NCBI GenBank assembly: GCA_910588645.1
Contig: CAJUOY010000002.1
Span: forward strand, 1-64,000
DNA: 64,000 nucleotides
Source: an uncultured Christensenellaceae bacterium
Lineage (GTDB): Bacteria > Bacillota > Clostridia > Christensenellales > Borkfalkiaceae
Direction of reading: 5' to 3'
Shown here: positions 14,240-23,711 of the stretch, piece after piece
Layout of the letters: every line of letters starts with the position of its first letter
How positions within the stretch are numbered: the first letter of the stretch is position 1
The notes under the pieces: generated by a model
Told to the model about the DNA's origin: nothing
The model's database searches: none
What the model saw: only the letters and a program-made list of their open reading frames with translations
Program-made: the position numbers and the translations under genes

Positions 14240-16534
14240 ATGAAAAGAATTGTACCCGAGTTCACTCTCACGGACGAACAACTTAATAGCGTGCGCCGCC
14301 TTGCAGGTGAATGCGGTCTGTGCGAAGAGACGGTCAAAATTCTGTACGGCCGCGGCGTAAGGGATGCGGAAGGTATACGCGCCTTTCTCAACCCCTCTAA
14401 ATCGCACTTTATATCCCCGTTTAAAATGAGCGGTATGCGCAAGGCGGTCGACCTGATCACTACCGCGCGTGACGACGGTTGGGAGGTAGTTGTATACGGC
14501 GACTACGATGCCGACGGAATTTGCGCTGCGACTATTTTAAGCGGCGCTCTTAAAGACTTCGGAATAGCTCCTATCGCCGTAGTGCCCGAGCGTAAGAACG
14601 GCTACGGCCTTTCAAAAGGAGTTATAGACGGGATATTCGAAGAGCACTTTCCTCAGCTTGTGATTACCGTAGACTGCGGAATTTCCTGTGCGGAGGAAGT
14701 TGAATATATAAAGGAGCTCGGCGCCGAAGTCATCGTGACCGACCACCACGAGCTTCCAGAAAACATTCCCGATTGCATATGCGTTAATCCAAAGTTTGCC
14801 GACGATTATATTTACGATAATTTGTGCGGCGCGGGCGTGGCGTTTAAACTTGCTTGCGCGCTCAATGGCGAAAGGGCATATAAATATCTTGATTTTGCCG
14901 CGATAGCGACCGTTGCAGATAGCGTTTCGCTCATAGGCGAAAACAGGGACATAGTTGCGGAGGGGCTTAAACTCATAAATTCGGCGCCTGCGCAAAGCTA
15001 TGCTAATTTTTTCAATAAACAGGATACGGTAACTTCGCAGACGATTGCGTTTACCGTTGCTCCCAAAATAAACGCGGCAGGACGGATGGGCGATGCAAAC
15101 GCAGCGTTAAGCTTATTCAGCGAAACTGACGAAAATAAAATTTCTGCGCTTGCGACAAAGCTTCTCGAATATAATACCGAGCGGCAGAAGCGCTGCGACG
15201 AACTCTATAACAGCGCGAAAGAGATGATACGCGCAAAAGGCGGCTACGGCAGAATAATTCTTTTGTGCAACGAAAACTGGGATTCCGGTTTTGTAGGAAT
15301 AGTCGCCGCAAGAATAGTGGAGGAGTTTTCCCGTCCCACTATTCTTTTCGTCAAACACGGCGATATGTTAAAAGGATCGGCCCGTTCTATCGATACCGTC
15401 AACGTATTCGAAGCTCTAAAAGCCTGCTCAGAGTATATTGCCGAGTTCGGCGGGCACTCACAGGCCGCGGGCGTAAACGTCAGCGCGGATAATTTTGCAA
15501 ACCTTGAAAACGCGCTTGAAGAATATATGTGCGCGCATTACAGCGCGGAGGACTTTGTACCTTCCGTTTACGTAAGCGGAACGCTTGATGACAATTATTC
15601 CAATAAATTAGTTAAAGAACTTGAAATGCTCGAACCGTTCGGCGTAGGCAACCGCCGTCCGCTTTTTGCGCTTAAAGAGAGCGCCGTTGCGGCGAAATCG
15701 ATCAAAAACGCACATCTCTCAATGAAATCGCGCAGTCTCGAACTGATGTATTTCGGCGGAGCAAAGCACAGAAAATTGCTTCAAAGTTCTGCGGAAAAAA
15801 CCTTGATATTCGAATTTAATATTTCCAATTTCAGGGGTAAGGAATTTATTAAGGGCTTTGTCCGCGACGTAGTTTACGACGGAAACGCCTGTTCGGCCGC
15901 CCGCGAGGACGTTGCATTGAGCTATCTGGAAACTCTCTCGTCCCCCGTTTCGGGCGATATGCGTACCGTTTCCGTCGCAGACGTAGCTAAGCTCATCAAA
16001 AGCGGCGAGGAAGGCATAGCTTATATAACTTGGGATAACCGCTCTCTCGCACGTTTCGAGGGGCAGGAAAAGCTCAACAGAGATATGTTTGTACCCTCGC
16101 TTAGAAATTTTTCCACAACCGTATTGTATGCGCCGTCTGCGGAAGCAGATTTAAGCGGTTATAGGCGCGTTATTTTTCTCAACGATACCTGCGGTTTAAG
16201 GCTACAACTTCCCGAAGGCGTTTCGGCGGAGATTTGTGAGGGAGCCGCCGTTCCCGGTTACTTTGAGAAATTCAGTTGTGAAAGAGACGATCTTTTATCT
16301 TTGTTTTCCGAAATATCTTCCACGCCCTCGGCCTTTAACGGTGAAAACGCTTTTGAAGCGGCTAAAAACAGCAAGTATAACAATAAACTGCAAATAATGT
16401 TTGCGCTTAAAGTTTTCGAACAGCTCGGTCTCGTTACTTTTGAAAACTGCTATACAGAAGTCAGACGCGGAGTCAAGAGCAGGCTCGAAAATTCCGAATT
16501 GTATAATATAGTCAAAGGAGGTCGGTCGGAATGA
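14240..16534 (+). CDS. recJ: Single-stranded-DNA-specific exonuclease RecJ
   Basis: A 764-aa 5'-3' exonuclease of the DHH family acting in recombination and mismatch repair. The metal motifs are intact: DYDADG near residue 92, VDCGIS, and DHHELPEN; the DHHA1 part holds GGHSQAAG. Beyond about residue 450 come an OB-like domain and a long C-terminal extension typical of the longer Firmicutes RecJ. The ATG at 14240 (or GTG at 14234) has no ribosome site and immediately follows a terminator; no promoter is visible between them. It overlaps the rel start by four bases. Confidence 0.92.
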   Translation: MKRIVPEFTLTDEQLNSVRRLAGECGLCEETVKILYGRGVRDAEGIRAFLNPSKSHFISPFKMSGMRKAVDLITTARDDGWEVVVYGDYDADGICAATILSGALKDFGIAPIAVVPERKNGYGLSKGVIDGIFEEHFPQLVITVDCGISCAEEVEYIKELGAEVIVTDHHELPENIPDCICVNPKFADDYIYDNLCGAGVAFKLACALNGERAYKYLDFAAIATVADSVSLIGENRDIVAEGLKLINSAPAQSYANFFNKQDTVTSQTIAFTVAPKINAAGRMGDANAALSLFSETDENKISALATKLLEYNTERQKRCDELYNSAKEMIRAKGGYGRIILLCNENWDSGFVGIVAARIVEEFSRPTILFVKHGDMLKGSARSIDTVNVFEALKACSEYIAEFGGHSQAAGVNVSADNFANLENALEEYMCAHYSAEDFVPSVYVSGTLDDNYSNKLVKELEMLEPFGVGNRRPLFALKESAVAAKSIKNAHLSMKSRSLELMYFGGAKHRKLLQSSAEKTLIFEFNISNFRGKEFIKGFVRDVVYDGNACSAAREDVALSYLETLSSPVSGDMRTVSVADVAKLIKSGEEGIAYITWDNRSLARFEGQEKLNRDMFVPSLRNFSTTVLYAPSAEADLSGYRRVIFLNDTCGLRLQLPEGVSAEICEGAAVPGYFEKFSCERDDLLSLFSEISSTPSAFNGENAFEAAKNSKYNNKLQIMFALKVFEQLGLVTFENCYTEVRRGVKSRLENSELYNIVKGGRSE

Positions 16535-18663
16535 TGGACATACTCGACAAAATTGCAGAAAATTATTCGCCCGAGGATGCCGCGCTATTAAAGTCGGCTT
16601 ACGACTATGCGGAAAGTATGCATAACGGGCAGAAGCGCGCTTCCGGCGAGCCTTATTTTACTCATCCCTGCGCCGTTGCGGAAATTCTTGTCGATCTTGG
16701 ACTGGATACTCCCACGGTTGCCGCGGCATTTTTACACGACGTAGTTGAGGATACGCCCGCAACCGAGGACGATATTTTGCGGCGTTTCGGCAAGGAAGTT
16801 ATGACGTTGGTCGATGGCGTTACAAAGCTCGATAAAATACAGTTCCGCACTCACGAGGAGGAGGACGCCGAAAATTTCAGGAAAATATTCGTCGCTATGG
16901 CGAACGACGTTCGCGTAATAATAATAAAACTTGCGGACAGGTTGCACAATATGCGTTCTTTGAACTTTCTTTCCAACGAAAGACAGCAAAGAATCGCAAA
17001 GGAAACGCTTGAAATTTTTACCCCGCTTGCTGGACGGTTGGGTATTTCGCAGATCAAGTGCGAGCTGGAAGACCTCTGTCTGAAATACCTCGATCCCGAG
17101 GCTTACGAATTTCTCGTTACCAACATCAATCAGGAATTGCGGGAGAGAAAGTCTTTCGTCGATTTCGTTGTGGATCAGATCAAGATTATACTCGAGGAGA
17201 GCAATATCGACGGCGAAGTAATAGGCCGTCCCAAGCACTTCTATTCGATTTTCAGGAAGATGAAAAATCAGAATAAGACGTTGGACCAGATTTACGATCT
17301 GACGGCCGTGCGCGTAATAGTCGATACCACCGAGGAATGCTATGAGATATTGGGTAAAATTCACAAGCAGTGGAAGCCTGTACCCGGCCGCATAAAGGAC
17401 TATATCGCAACGCCCAAGCGCAATATGTATCAGTCTCTGCACACGACGGTAGTGACCAACTTCGGACAGTTTTTCGAAATTCAGATACGTACCGTCGAAA
17501 TGCATAAAATGGCCGAATACGGTATTGCGGCGCATTGGAAGTACAAGGAACACAAGACTGCGGAAAATAACTTCGACGCCAGACTTTCCTGGATAAGGGA
17601 CGTAATGGATTGGCAGGGCAGTCTTAACGAATCCAAGGAGTTTGTCGACAGTCTCAAAAACGATCTTTACGATAACGAGCTTCTCGTATTCACCCCTCAC
17701 GGCAAGGTAATTTCCCTGCCTCTCGAAGCCACTCCCGTGGACTTTGCCTATGCAATACATTCGGAGGTCGGCAACAAGTGTATAGGAGCAAAAGTAAACG
17801 GGAAGATAGTTCCTCTCAACTCTTCGCTGAATACGGGCGACGTGGTGGAAATTCTCACACAGTCAAACGGTAAAGGACCGTCGTGGGATTGGCTCAAATT
17901 TGTAAAATCAGGTTCTGCAAAGGCCAAAATCAGACAGTTTTTCAAGCGTGAAATGAAGGAGGAAAACGTCAAGACAGGTCGTGCGATGCTTGAAGCAGAA
18001 GCAAAGCGCAAGGGCTACAACCTCAACGATATTCTCAATGAAAACTCCTTCCAAAGGCTTTCAAACAAGCTTGTATTCAGTTCCGTAAACGAGATGATGG
18101 CCTCCGTCGGTTACGGCGCGGTGGGCGTAAATCAAGTAATTTATAAGCTTATAGATTATTACAAAAAGGAAATGCCCAAGCCTGTAGAGGTCGTAGACGC
18201 GGGTAAGCTTAAGCGCAACGCTTCGGGGAGCGTAACTATAAAGGGAATGAGCGGACTTTTGGTTAAATTCGCGCATTGCTGTAATCCCGTTCCGGGAGAT
18301 GAAATAGTCGGCTTCGTGTCTCACGGGCGCGGCGTTATCGTTCACAGGACGGACTGTACGAACCTTAGAGACCTGGACGAAAACAGACTGCAACCCGCGC
18401 AGTGGACGGGCGACATAGACGCCGATTTCCTTGCGGGGATAAAGGTTGTTGCGGACAATTACGACGGTCTTACGGCCTTTGTAATTGCGGAAATTTCGGC
18501 TATGCGTCTGTCGTTTACGCAGATAAACGGCCGCGTAAATAAAGATAATCTTGCGGAAGTGGACGTGAGAGTAAAACTCAACAAGCGTTCGGACATAGAC
18601 CTGCTTATAAAAAAATTAAAGCGCGATAAACGCGTAATAGATGTTTTCAGGACGTTCAATTAA
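16531..18663 (+). CDS. rel: Bifunctional (p)ppGpp synthetase/hydrolase Rel
   Basis: A 710-aa stringent-response enzyme. Domains in order: HD hydrolase (HDVVEDT near residue 70), synthetase (RPKHFYSIFRKM near 231 and YIATPKRNMYQSLHT), TGS (FTPHGKVISLP from about 390), a helical region, a conserved-cysteine zinc-finger-like region (KFAHCCNPVPGDE near 590) and a C-terminal ACT domain. Both catalytic domains look intact, so it should make and degrade (p)ppGpp depending on ribosome state. The start has AAAGGAGG nine bases upstream inside the recJ end. Confidence 0.96.
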   Translation: MMDILDKIAENYSPEDAALLKSAYDYAESMHNGQKRASGEPYFTHPCAVAEILVDLGLDTPTVAAAFLHDVVEDTPATEDDILRRFGKEVMTLVDGVTKLDKIQFRTHEEEDAENFRKIFVAMANDVRVIIIKLADRLHNMRSLNFLSNERQQRIAKETLEIFTPLAGRLGISQIKCELEDLCLKYLDPEAYEFLVTNINQELRERKSFVDFVVDQIKIILEESNIDGEVIGRPKHFYSIFRKMKNQNKTLDQIYDLTAVRVIVDTTEECYEILGKIHKQWKPVPGRIKDYIATPKRNMYQSLHTTVVTNFGQFFEIQIRTVEMHKMAEYGIAAHWKYKEHKTAENNFDARLSWIRDVMDWQGSLNESKEFVDSLKNDLYDNELLVFTPHGKVISLPLEATPVDFAYAIHSEVGNKCIGAKVNGKIVPLNSSLNTGDVVEILTQSNGKGPSWDWLKFVKSGSAKAKIRQFFKREMKEENVKTGRAMLEAEAKRKGYNLNDILNENSFQRLSNKLVFSSVNEMMASVGYGAVGVNQVIYKLIDYYKKEMPKPVEVVDAGKLKRNASGSVTIKGMSGLLVKFAHCCNPVPGDEIVGFVSHGRGVIVHRTDCTNLRDLDENRLQPAQWTGDIDADFLAGIKVVADNYDGLTAFVIAEISAMRLSFTQINGRVNKDNLAEVDVRVKLNKRSDIDLLIKKLKRDKRVIDVFRTFN

Positions 18664-18664
18664 T

Positions 18665-19279
18665 ATGGAAGTAATAAAAATTTACCCGCGCGGCGTGGGA
18701 AGCAACGCATACATTTTAACGGCAGACGGTGAAAATGCCGTCGTAATAGATCCTTCGGATGAAAATATCGCTTACGAGCTTGAAAAAAGAGCCCTCATTT
18801 GCCGTTGCGCGCTGTTGACGCACGGTCATTTCGATCACGTCGGCGGCTGCGGAAAACTTTACGAACAAGGCGTGGAAATATACTGCGGCGAGTACGAAAA
18901 AGACCTTATTTTCAGTCCCGAATATTTAAAAATGTCGGATTATGCAAAAGTTCCCTTTTTTGAAATTACAAGGACTTTAAAGGATAACGAGATACTCGAT
19001 ATTTTCGGTATGAAAATAACGGCAATGCATACGCCCGGGCACTCCTCGGGCAGTGTATGCTATCTTGTCAACGACTGTTTATTTACTGGTGACACTCTGT
19101 TTAAAGGCAGTATCGGCAGGTTTGATTTTCCCAGCGGCGACTACGGAAAACTTGTAGACAGCCTTTTACGAATTAAATGTCTGCCGGGGGATTATGAATT
19201 GTTCTGCGGGCACGGCCTCGCAACCACTCTGAACGAAGAAAGGGCTTCGAACGTCTTCGTCAAGGGCTTGATATGCTGA
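18665..19279 (+). CDS. Metallo-beta-lactamase fold hydrolase (glyoxalase II-like)
   Basis: A 204-aa MBL-fold enzyme with the dinuclear metal motif THGHFDHVGG, the later ligands in HTPGHSSG and FTGDTLF, and a final CGHG. It resembles the small YcbL/GloB-like group, whose members cleave thioesters, but the true substrate cannot be told. The gene begins one base after the rel stop and its end overlaps the hemZ start, giving a rel-MBL-hemZ arrangement common in Clostridia. Confidence 0.87.
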   Translation: MEVIKIYPRGVGSNAYILTADGENAVVIDPSDENIAYELEKRALICRCALLTHGHFDHVGGCGKLYEQGVEIYCGEYEKDLIFSPEYLKMSDYAKVPFFEITRTLKDNEILDIFGMKITAMHTPGHSSGSVCYLVNDCLFTGDTLFKGSIGRFDFPSGDYGKLVDSLLRIKCLPGDYELFCGHGLATTLNEERASNVFVKGLIC

Positions 19280-20637
19280 ACACCAATGCGGAAAGCTTAC
19301 GTGACGAAATAATGCTTGTCATCCGTGCCCTCGATTGCGAGGACGAAGATTTCACGCACTATTTTTCGTGTTCCAACGGCAAGTTTTTAAACGTGGTAGA
19401 GTTCGGCGGCAAATTTTACGACTTCGAGGAAGAGTATAAGGCTGAAGACGACATTGTTTTCAGACGGCTTGCAAAGCGTTCCTGTAAGCTTGCCTTCTAT
19501 AACGCGATATCTTCGGCGACGGGCAAATCTTTGCCCTGGGGCGCGCTTACGGGTATACGCCCCACAAAGCTTGCGTATACGGAGGCGGCTTCGGGCGGGG
19601 ATTACGTTGCGCTGTTGGAAAAGATGAGCGTTTCCCGGGAGAATATCGACCTTGTTAAGCGCGTAATAACCGCGCAGAAAGGACTTTATAACAAGGGCGG
19701 ACAGGACCTGTACGTAAGCATACCTTTTTGTCCTACCAAGTGCGATTATTGCTCTTTTATCACCGCGCCCGTCGCGGGTACGGCTCAGTATATAGACGAC
19801 TATATAAAGTGCGTAGTTAAGGAGCTTTACGCCGTAAGCCCGTACGTAAAAAATTTGCGCAGTATCTATATCGGCGGGGGAACGCCCTTCGTTTTGGATA
19901 ACGACAGCTTGGAGCCGATTTACTCGGCTATTGCCGAGCTGTTTCCGCGCGGTTGCGAATACACCGTGGAGGCGGGCAGGCCTGACGTATTTACGGACGA
20001 AAAGCTTGCGCTTGCCAAAAAGTACGGAGTGACGAGGGTATGCGTAAATCCTCAGACTTTCAACGACCGTACACTGAACGCGATAGGCAGAAAGCACACT
20101 GCCGAACAGACTATAAAAGCGTACGAGGCTGCTAAAAAGTTCGGTTTTGACGTAAACCTCGATCTTATAGCGGGCCTTGCGGACGAAACTGCGGAAGATT
20201 TTGCGTATTCTCTTAAAAAAGCTATTTCACTCGATCCCGAGGCTATAACCGTCCACACGCTTTCGCTTAAAGCGGGAGCTAAATTAAAGGAAAATACAAA
20301 AAAGCTCGCCGTTTCGGATATCGGGCGGATGATAGATTTGTCCCGCAAGGAACTCACCGCGGCCGGATACGAGCCCTATTATCTGTACAGACAAAAGTAT
20401 CAGGCGGGCGGATATGAAAACGTCGGTTGGTCAAAAAAGGGCAAGGAGTGCGTTTACAATATTGACGTTATGGAGGAGATAACCGACAATATCGCGGTGG
20501 GAGCTAACGCCATTTCCAAGCGCTATTACGGCGACGAGGACAGGATAGAGAGGTACGCCTCACCAAAGGATATTCCCACGTATATAGCCAAGGTGGACAA
20601 AATCATCAAAGACAGGAATAAAACGTTTGACAATTAA
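19273..20637 (+). CDS. hemZ: Coproporphyrinogen dehydrogenase-like radical SAM protein HemZ
   Basis: A 454-aa radical SAM protein of the HemN superfamily. The cluster motif is Cys153-x3-Cys157-x2-Cys160 (CPTKCDYC), and YIGGGTP and VNPQTFNDRTL motifs follow. An N-terminal extension of about 140 residues is typical of HemZ rather than HemN or HemW. Family members are proposed to be oxygen-independent coproporphyrinogen III oxidases; no other haem gene is in the window, so the role here is uncertain. The rpsO promoter lies in its last codons. Confidence 0.88.
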   Translation: MLNTNAESLRDEIMLVIRALDCEDEDFTHYFSCSNGKFLNVVEFGGKFYDFEEEYKAEDDIVFRRLAKRSCKLAFYNAISSATGKSLPWGALTGIRPTKLAYTEAASGGDYVALLEKMSVSRENIDLVKRVITAQKGLYNKGGQDLYVSIPFCPTKCDYCSFITAPVAGTAQYIDDYIKCVVKELYAVSPYVKNLRSIYIGGGTPFVLDNDSLEPIYSAIAELFPRGCEYTVEAGRPDVFTDEKLALAKKYGVTRVCVNPQTFNDRTLNAIGRKHTAEQTIKAYEAAKKFGFDVNLDLIAGLADETAEDFAYSLKKAISLDPEAITVHTLSLKAGAKLKENTKKLAVSDIGRMIDLSRKELTAAGYEPYYLYRQKYQAGGYENVGWSKKGKECVYNIDVMEEITDNIAVGANAISKRYYGDEDRIERYASPKDIPTYIAKVDKIIKDRNKTFDN

Positions 20638-20655
20638 TTGCAAGCGTGTTAAAAT
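20627..20655 (+). promoter_or_regulatory. Sigma-A promoter of rpsO
   Basis: TTGACA (20627-20632), 17-base spacer, TAAAAT (20650-20655). The -35 box lies inside the end of hemZ. The predicted transcript begins near 20662. Confidence 0.82.
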
Positions 20656-20670
20656 ATCTTTGTTACGGTT

Positions 20671-20705
20671 ACAAAGCCGAGCGAAAACTCAACGCCGAGC
20701 TTTGT
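20671..20705 (+). promoter_or_regulatory. Structured rpsO leader, candidate S15 autoregulatory element
   Basis: ACAAAGC (20671-20677) pairs with GCTTTGT (20699-20705); inside, GAG (20679-20681) can pair with CTC (20688-20690). The element sits in a leader of about 78 bases between the rpsO promoter and AGGAGG. Ribosomal protein S15 represses its own mRNA through leader structures in several bacteria, but I did not match this to a specific known S15 motif. Confidence 0.5.
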
Positions 20706-20739
20706 TCCCCGCAAATATTTCCATAGGAGGATAAATTAA

Positions 20740-20994
20740 ATGGAAAAGCAGGAAATTATCGCAAAGTATGCCACAAAGGAAGGCGACACCGGTTCGCCCG
20801 AAGTACAGATTGCTCTTTTGACCGAGAGAATTAATCACCTCAACGAGCATCTTAAAGAGCATATTCACGATAACCATTCGCGCCGCGGTCTTTTGAAAAT
20901 GGTCGGTCGCCGCAGAGGCCTTCTCGACTATCTCAAAAATAAGGATATCGAAAGATACCGTGCCATTGTCGCAGCGCTTGGCTTGAGAAAGTAA
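20740..20994 (+). CDS. rpsO: 30S ribosomal protein S15
   Basis: An 84-aa primary 16S-binding ribosomal protein with the family pattern GDTGSPEVQIALLTERI, then LKEHIHDNHSRRGLL and RRRGLLDYL. It is about five residues shorter at the N-terminus than most S15, with the start set by AGGAGG nine bases upstream. S15 and polynucleotide phosphorylase genes are adjacent, as in many bacteria. Confidence 0.97.
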   Translation: MEKQEIIAKYATKEGDTGSPEVQIALLTERINHLNEHLKEHIHDNHSRRGLLKMVGRRRGLLDYLKNKDIERYRAIVAALGLRK

Positions 20995-21002
20995 TTAAAA
21001 TT

Positions 21003-21030
21003 GAGCGTCACTTTTGTGCGCTCTTTTTTT
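21003..21030 (+). terminator. Terminator between rpsO and pnp
   Basis: GAGCG (21003-21007) plus CAC (21009-21011) pair with GTG (21016-21018) plus CGCTC (21019-21023), with one bulged T, and a seven-T tract follows. Some read-through to pnp is likely since no separate strong pnp promoter is seen. Confidence 0.85.
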
Positions 21031-21092
21031 ATTAAAAACCGTCCGTAACGGCGGCGTTGCGGGCACAAGAACAGAAAAGGAGAACAGGATTA

Positions 21093-23186
21093 ATGAACAA
21101 CAAACAATTCAAATTCAATGTCGGCGGAAGGGAAGTCGTAGTCGAAACAGGCAAATATGCCGAGCAGACCAACGGCTCCTGCGTGGTAAAGTGCGGCGAA
21201 ACCATGGTTATGGTTTCGGTATGTATGTCTGCCTCGCCCCGCGACGGCATGGACTTTTTCCCTTTGCAGGTAGATTATGAAGAGAAAATGTACTCTATCG
21301 GCAAAATTCCCGGCGGTTTTAAAAAGCGCGAGGGCAGGGCAAGCGACAAGGCAATCTTGACCGCACGTCTCATCGACAGGCCTCTTCGCCCGTTATTCCC
21401 CAAGGGGCTTTTCAATGACGTAGTAGTTACGGCTCAGGCGCTTTCGGTTGAACCCGACGTCTCGCCCGAACCCCTTGCAATGATCGGCTCTTCGATCGCT
21501 ATAGCTATTTCCGATATTCCTTGGGCAGGCCCCACCGGCTCGGTAGTAGTGGGAATGGTTGACGGCAAGTACGTTATCAACCCCGATCTCGCTCAGAGAG
21601 AAAAGAGCGCTATTCACCTCAATCTTGCCGGTACGAAGGACGCTATCCTAATGATAGAGGCCGGCGCAAACGAAGTCACCAACGAAGAAATGGTCGGCGC
21701 CATAATGTATGGCCACGAGGAAATCAAGAAGATCTGTAAATTCATAGAGGAAGAAATCGTTCCCGCAGTAGGCAAACCCAAGCTGGAGATCGAACTCTAT
21801 CATATTCCCGAAGAACTGGATAAGGAAGTTCGCGCCTATGCAAGTGAGAAGATCGACTGGGCGATAGATACTTTCGACAGACAGGAAAGAGAGAAGAGAC
21901 AGAACGAGGCCGAGGCTGAAATTCTTGAACACTTTGCAGAGATCTATCCCGAAAACAAGCGCGAAATCAAGGACAGCCTTTACTATCTCACCAAAGAAAA
22001 GGTTCGCGCAAAGATATTCGATAAGGGTATCCGCCCCGACGGCAGAGGATTAAAGGACGTACGTCCCATTTGGTGTGAAAAGGGAGTGCTTCCCCGCGTA
22101 CACGGTTCGGCCGTGTTCACGAGAGGACAAACTCAGACTCTTACGACCTGCACATTGGGTATGCTTGGCGAAGCGCAGAAGCTCGAAGGATTGGATGAAG
22201 AAACTTCCAAGAGATATATGCACCAGTACAATTTCCCCGGTTACTGCACGGGCGAGGCTAAGGCTCTTCGTTCTCCCGGCAGACGTGAAATAGGTCACGG
22301 TGCTCTTGCGGAGCGCGCGCTTATTCCCGTGCTTCCCTCCGAGGATGAGTTCCCTTACGCTATGAGAGTCGTAAACGACATAACTTCGTCTAACGGTTCG
22401 TCTTCAATGGCTTCCGTATGTGGCTCGACTATGGCGCTTATGAACGCAGGCGTGCCTATTAAGGCTCCCGTTGCGGGCGTAGCTATGGGACTTATCAAAA
22501 ACCAGGAAACAGGCGAATTTAAGGTGCTTACCGATATTCAGGGACTTGAGGACTTCCTCGGCGATATGGACTTCAAGGTTGCGGGTACCACAAAGGGTAT
22601 AACTGCAATTCAGATGGATATAAAGATCAAGGGCATTTCGGAAGAAATAATGCATACGGCGATCAATCAGGCAAACGAGGGCAGACAGTTCATTCTCTCC
22701 AAGATGCTTGAATGCTGTCCCGAAGTCGCTCCCGAGCTTTCCGTTTACGCTCCCAAGATCGTCAGCTTTGAAATCGATCCCGAAAAGATCGGTGATGTTA
22801 TCGGCAAACAGGGCTGCGTAATAAAGAAGATAATGGAAGAAACCGGTACTGAGATCGAGTTTAACGACGACGACAGCGGCAGAGGTTACGTTGCTTGCGT
22901 AGGTCCTATCGAAAACGCCCTTAAAGCTAAGTCGATAATTCTCAATATTGCGCACGATCCCGAAGTTGGCGATATGTTCGTCGGCACGGTTGTAAGAATT
23001 CTTACTTTCGGCGCGTTTGTGGAATTTGCTCCCGGCAAGGACGGAATGATTCACATTTCCAAGCTTTCCGATAAGCGCGTTGAAAAGGTGGAAGACGTAG
23101 TTCAGATAGGCGATACCGTCAAGGTCGAGATTATCAAAATCGGCGACAAGGGCATCGATTTGAGACTGCTTGAAAAAATATCGTAA
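21093..23186 (+). CDS. pnp: Polyribonucleotide nucleotidyltransferase (PNPase)
   Basis: A 697-aa phosphorolytic 3'-5' exoribonuclease. Two RNase PH domains are joined by a helical linker (first from residue 1, second from about 300 with the SSMASVCGSTMAL segment), then a KH domain (KIGDVIGKQGCVIK near 565) and an S1 domain (GDMFVGTVVRILTFGAFVEF near 630). The ATG at 21093 has AAAAGGAG at normal spacing; an upstream extension is within the leader. The downstream region carries a long hairpin. Confidence 0.97.
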   Translation: MNNKQFKFNVGGREVVVETGKYAEQTNGSCVVKCGETMVMVSVCMSASPRDGMDFFPLQVDYEEKMYSIGKIPGGFKKREGRASDKAILTARLIDRPLRPLFPKGLFNDVVVTAQALSVEPDVSPEPLAMIGSSIAIAISDIPWAGPTGSVVVGMVDGKYVINPDLAQREKSAIHLNLAGTKDAILMIEAGANEVTNEEMVGAIMYGHEEIKKICKFIEEEIVPAVGKPKLEIELYHIPEELDKEVRAYASEKIDWAIDTFDRQEREKRQNEAEAEILEHFAEIYPENKREIKDSLYYLTKEKVRAKIFDKGIRPDGRGLKDVRPIWCEKGVLPRVHGSAVFTRGQTQTLTTCTLGMLGEAQKLEGLDEETSKRYMHQYNFPGYCTGEAKALRSPGRREIGHGALAERALIPVLPSEDEFPYAMRVVNDITSSNGSSSMASVCGSTMALMNAGVPIKAPVAGVAMGLIKNQETGEFKVLTDIQGLEDFLGDMDFKVAGTTKGITAIQMDIKIKGISEEIMHTAINQANEGRQFILSKMLECCPEVAPELSVYAPKIVSFEIDPEKIGDVIGKQGCVIKKIMEETGTEIEFNDDDSGRGYVACVGPIENALKAKSIILNIAHDPEVGDMFVGTVVRILTFGAFVEFAPGKDGMIHISKLSDKRVEKVEDVVQIGDTVKVEIIKIGDKGIDLRLLEKIS

Positions 23187-23209
23187 GATAAATTAATAGT
23201 ATTCTGTTT

Positions 23210-23265
23210 GTCGCGGATTTAATTATAGGGTATAAAGTATTTTTCCCTTGATTTAAACCCGCGAC
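23210..23265. other. Long imperfect hairpin in the pnp-DUF6809 convergent intergenic
   Basis: GTCGCGG (23210-23216) pairs with CCGCGAC (23259-23265), extended by TTTAA with TTAAA after an A-C mismatch. The loop is about 29 bases and there is no T run. It may be an inefficient bidirectional terminator or mRNA 3'-end structure. Confidence 0.45.
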
Positions 23266-23304
23266 GTATAATACTTGGCGATAAATTTTAACGTTGGCGG
23301 AAAT

Positions 23305-23598
23305 TTATAAATAGCTGTCTTCATCGCCGCATTTATCTTCGGACAATGCTTCGAAAACTAATCTCATACCGGTTTTAAAACCTGCAACGTAGGCAAGATC
23401 TTCCGATACAGCGGAAAGATCCGCGCTGATATTTGAAATTTCCGTAAGCGCGTTTGTCTGTTCGTGTGTGAGTTGTTTTTCCAACTCGTCGGTTTTTTCA
23501 AGCAGAGTATTTAAAACTTTGTAGTATTCTTTACTTTCTGTAATAGTTTTTGTTTCCGCCTGAAAGTTAAATATGTCCAGTATTATTTTGGGTTTCAT
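23305..23598 (-). CDS. Small helical protein, DUF6809-like
   Basis: A 97-aa predicted all-alpha protein of unknown function. The middle is a long amphipathic helical stretch rich in Glu, Leu and Lys (TDELEKQLTHEQTNALTE), and the C-terminal part has the pattern AYVAGFKTGMRLVFEAL, which I recall from DUF6809 proteins of Clostridia, often linked to mobile or accessory regions. Start at 23598 has AAAGGAG. It is divergent from the XRE gene at 23712. AT content is higher than in the flanking housekeeping genes. Confidence 0.65.
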   Translation of the reverse strand: MKPKIILDIFNFQAETKTITESKEYYKVLNTLLEKTDELEKQLTHEQTNALTEISNISADLSAVSEDLAYVAGFKTGMRLVFEALSEDKCGDEDSYL

Positions 23599-23711
23599 AT
23601 TTTTCTCCTTTGTTTTTTGTTGATTAAAGTTTAACATTTATTTTTATAAAAAACTTGCTTTGCACTTTTTTGTTGAGAAATTTTTTTAATTAAATATTTG
23701 AGGGCAATTTT

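Noticed and set aside
16732..17760. Long open frame of 342 codons on the minus strand opposite rel
   Set aside because: It lies fully inside a well-conserved gene, has no ribosome site or promoter, and its protein has no recognisable domain; it follows from codon use of the sense gene.
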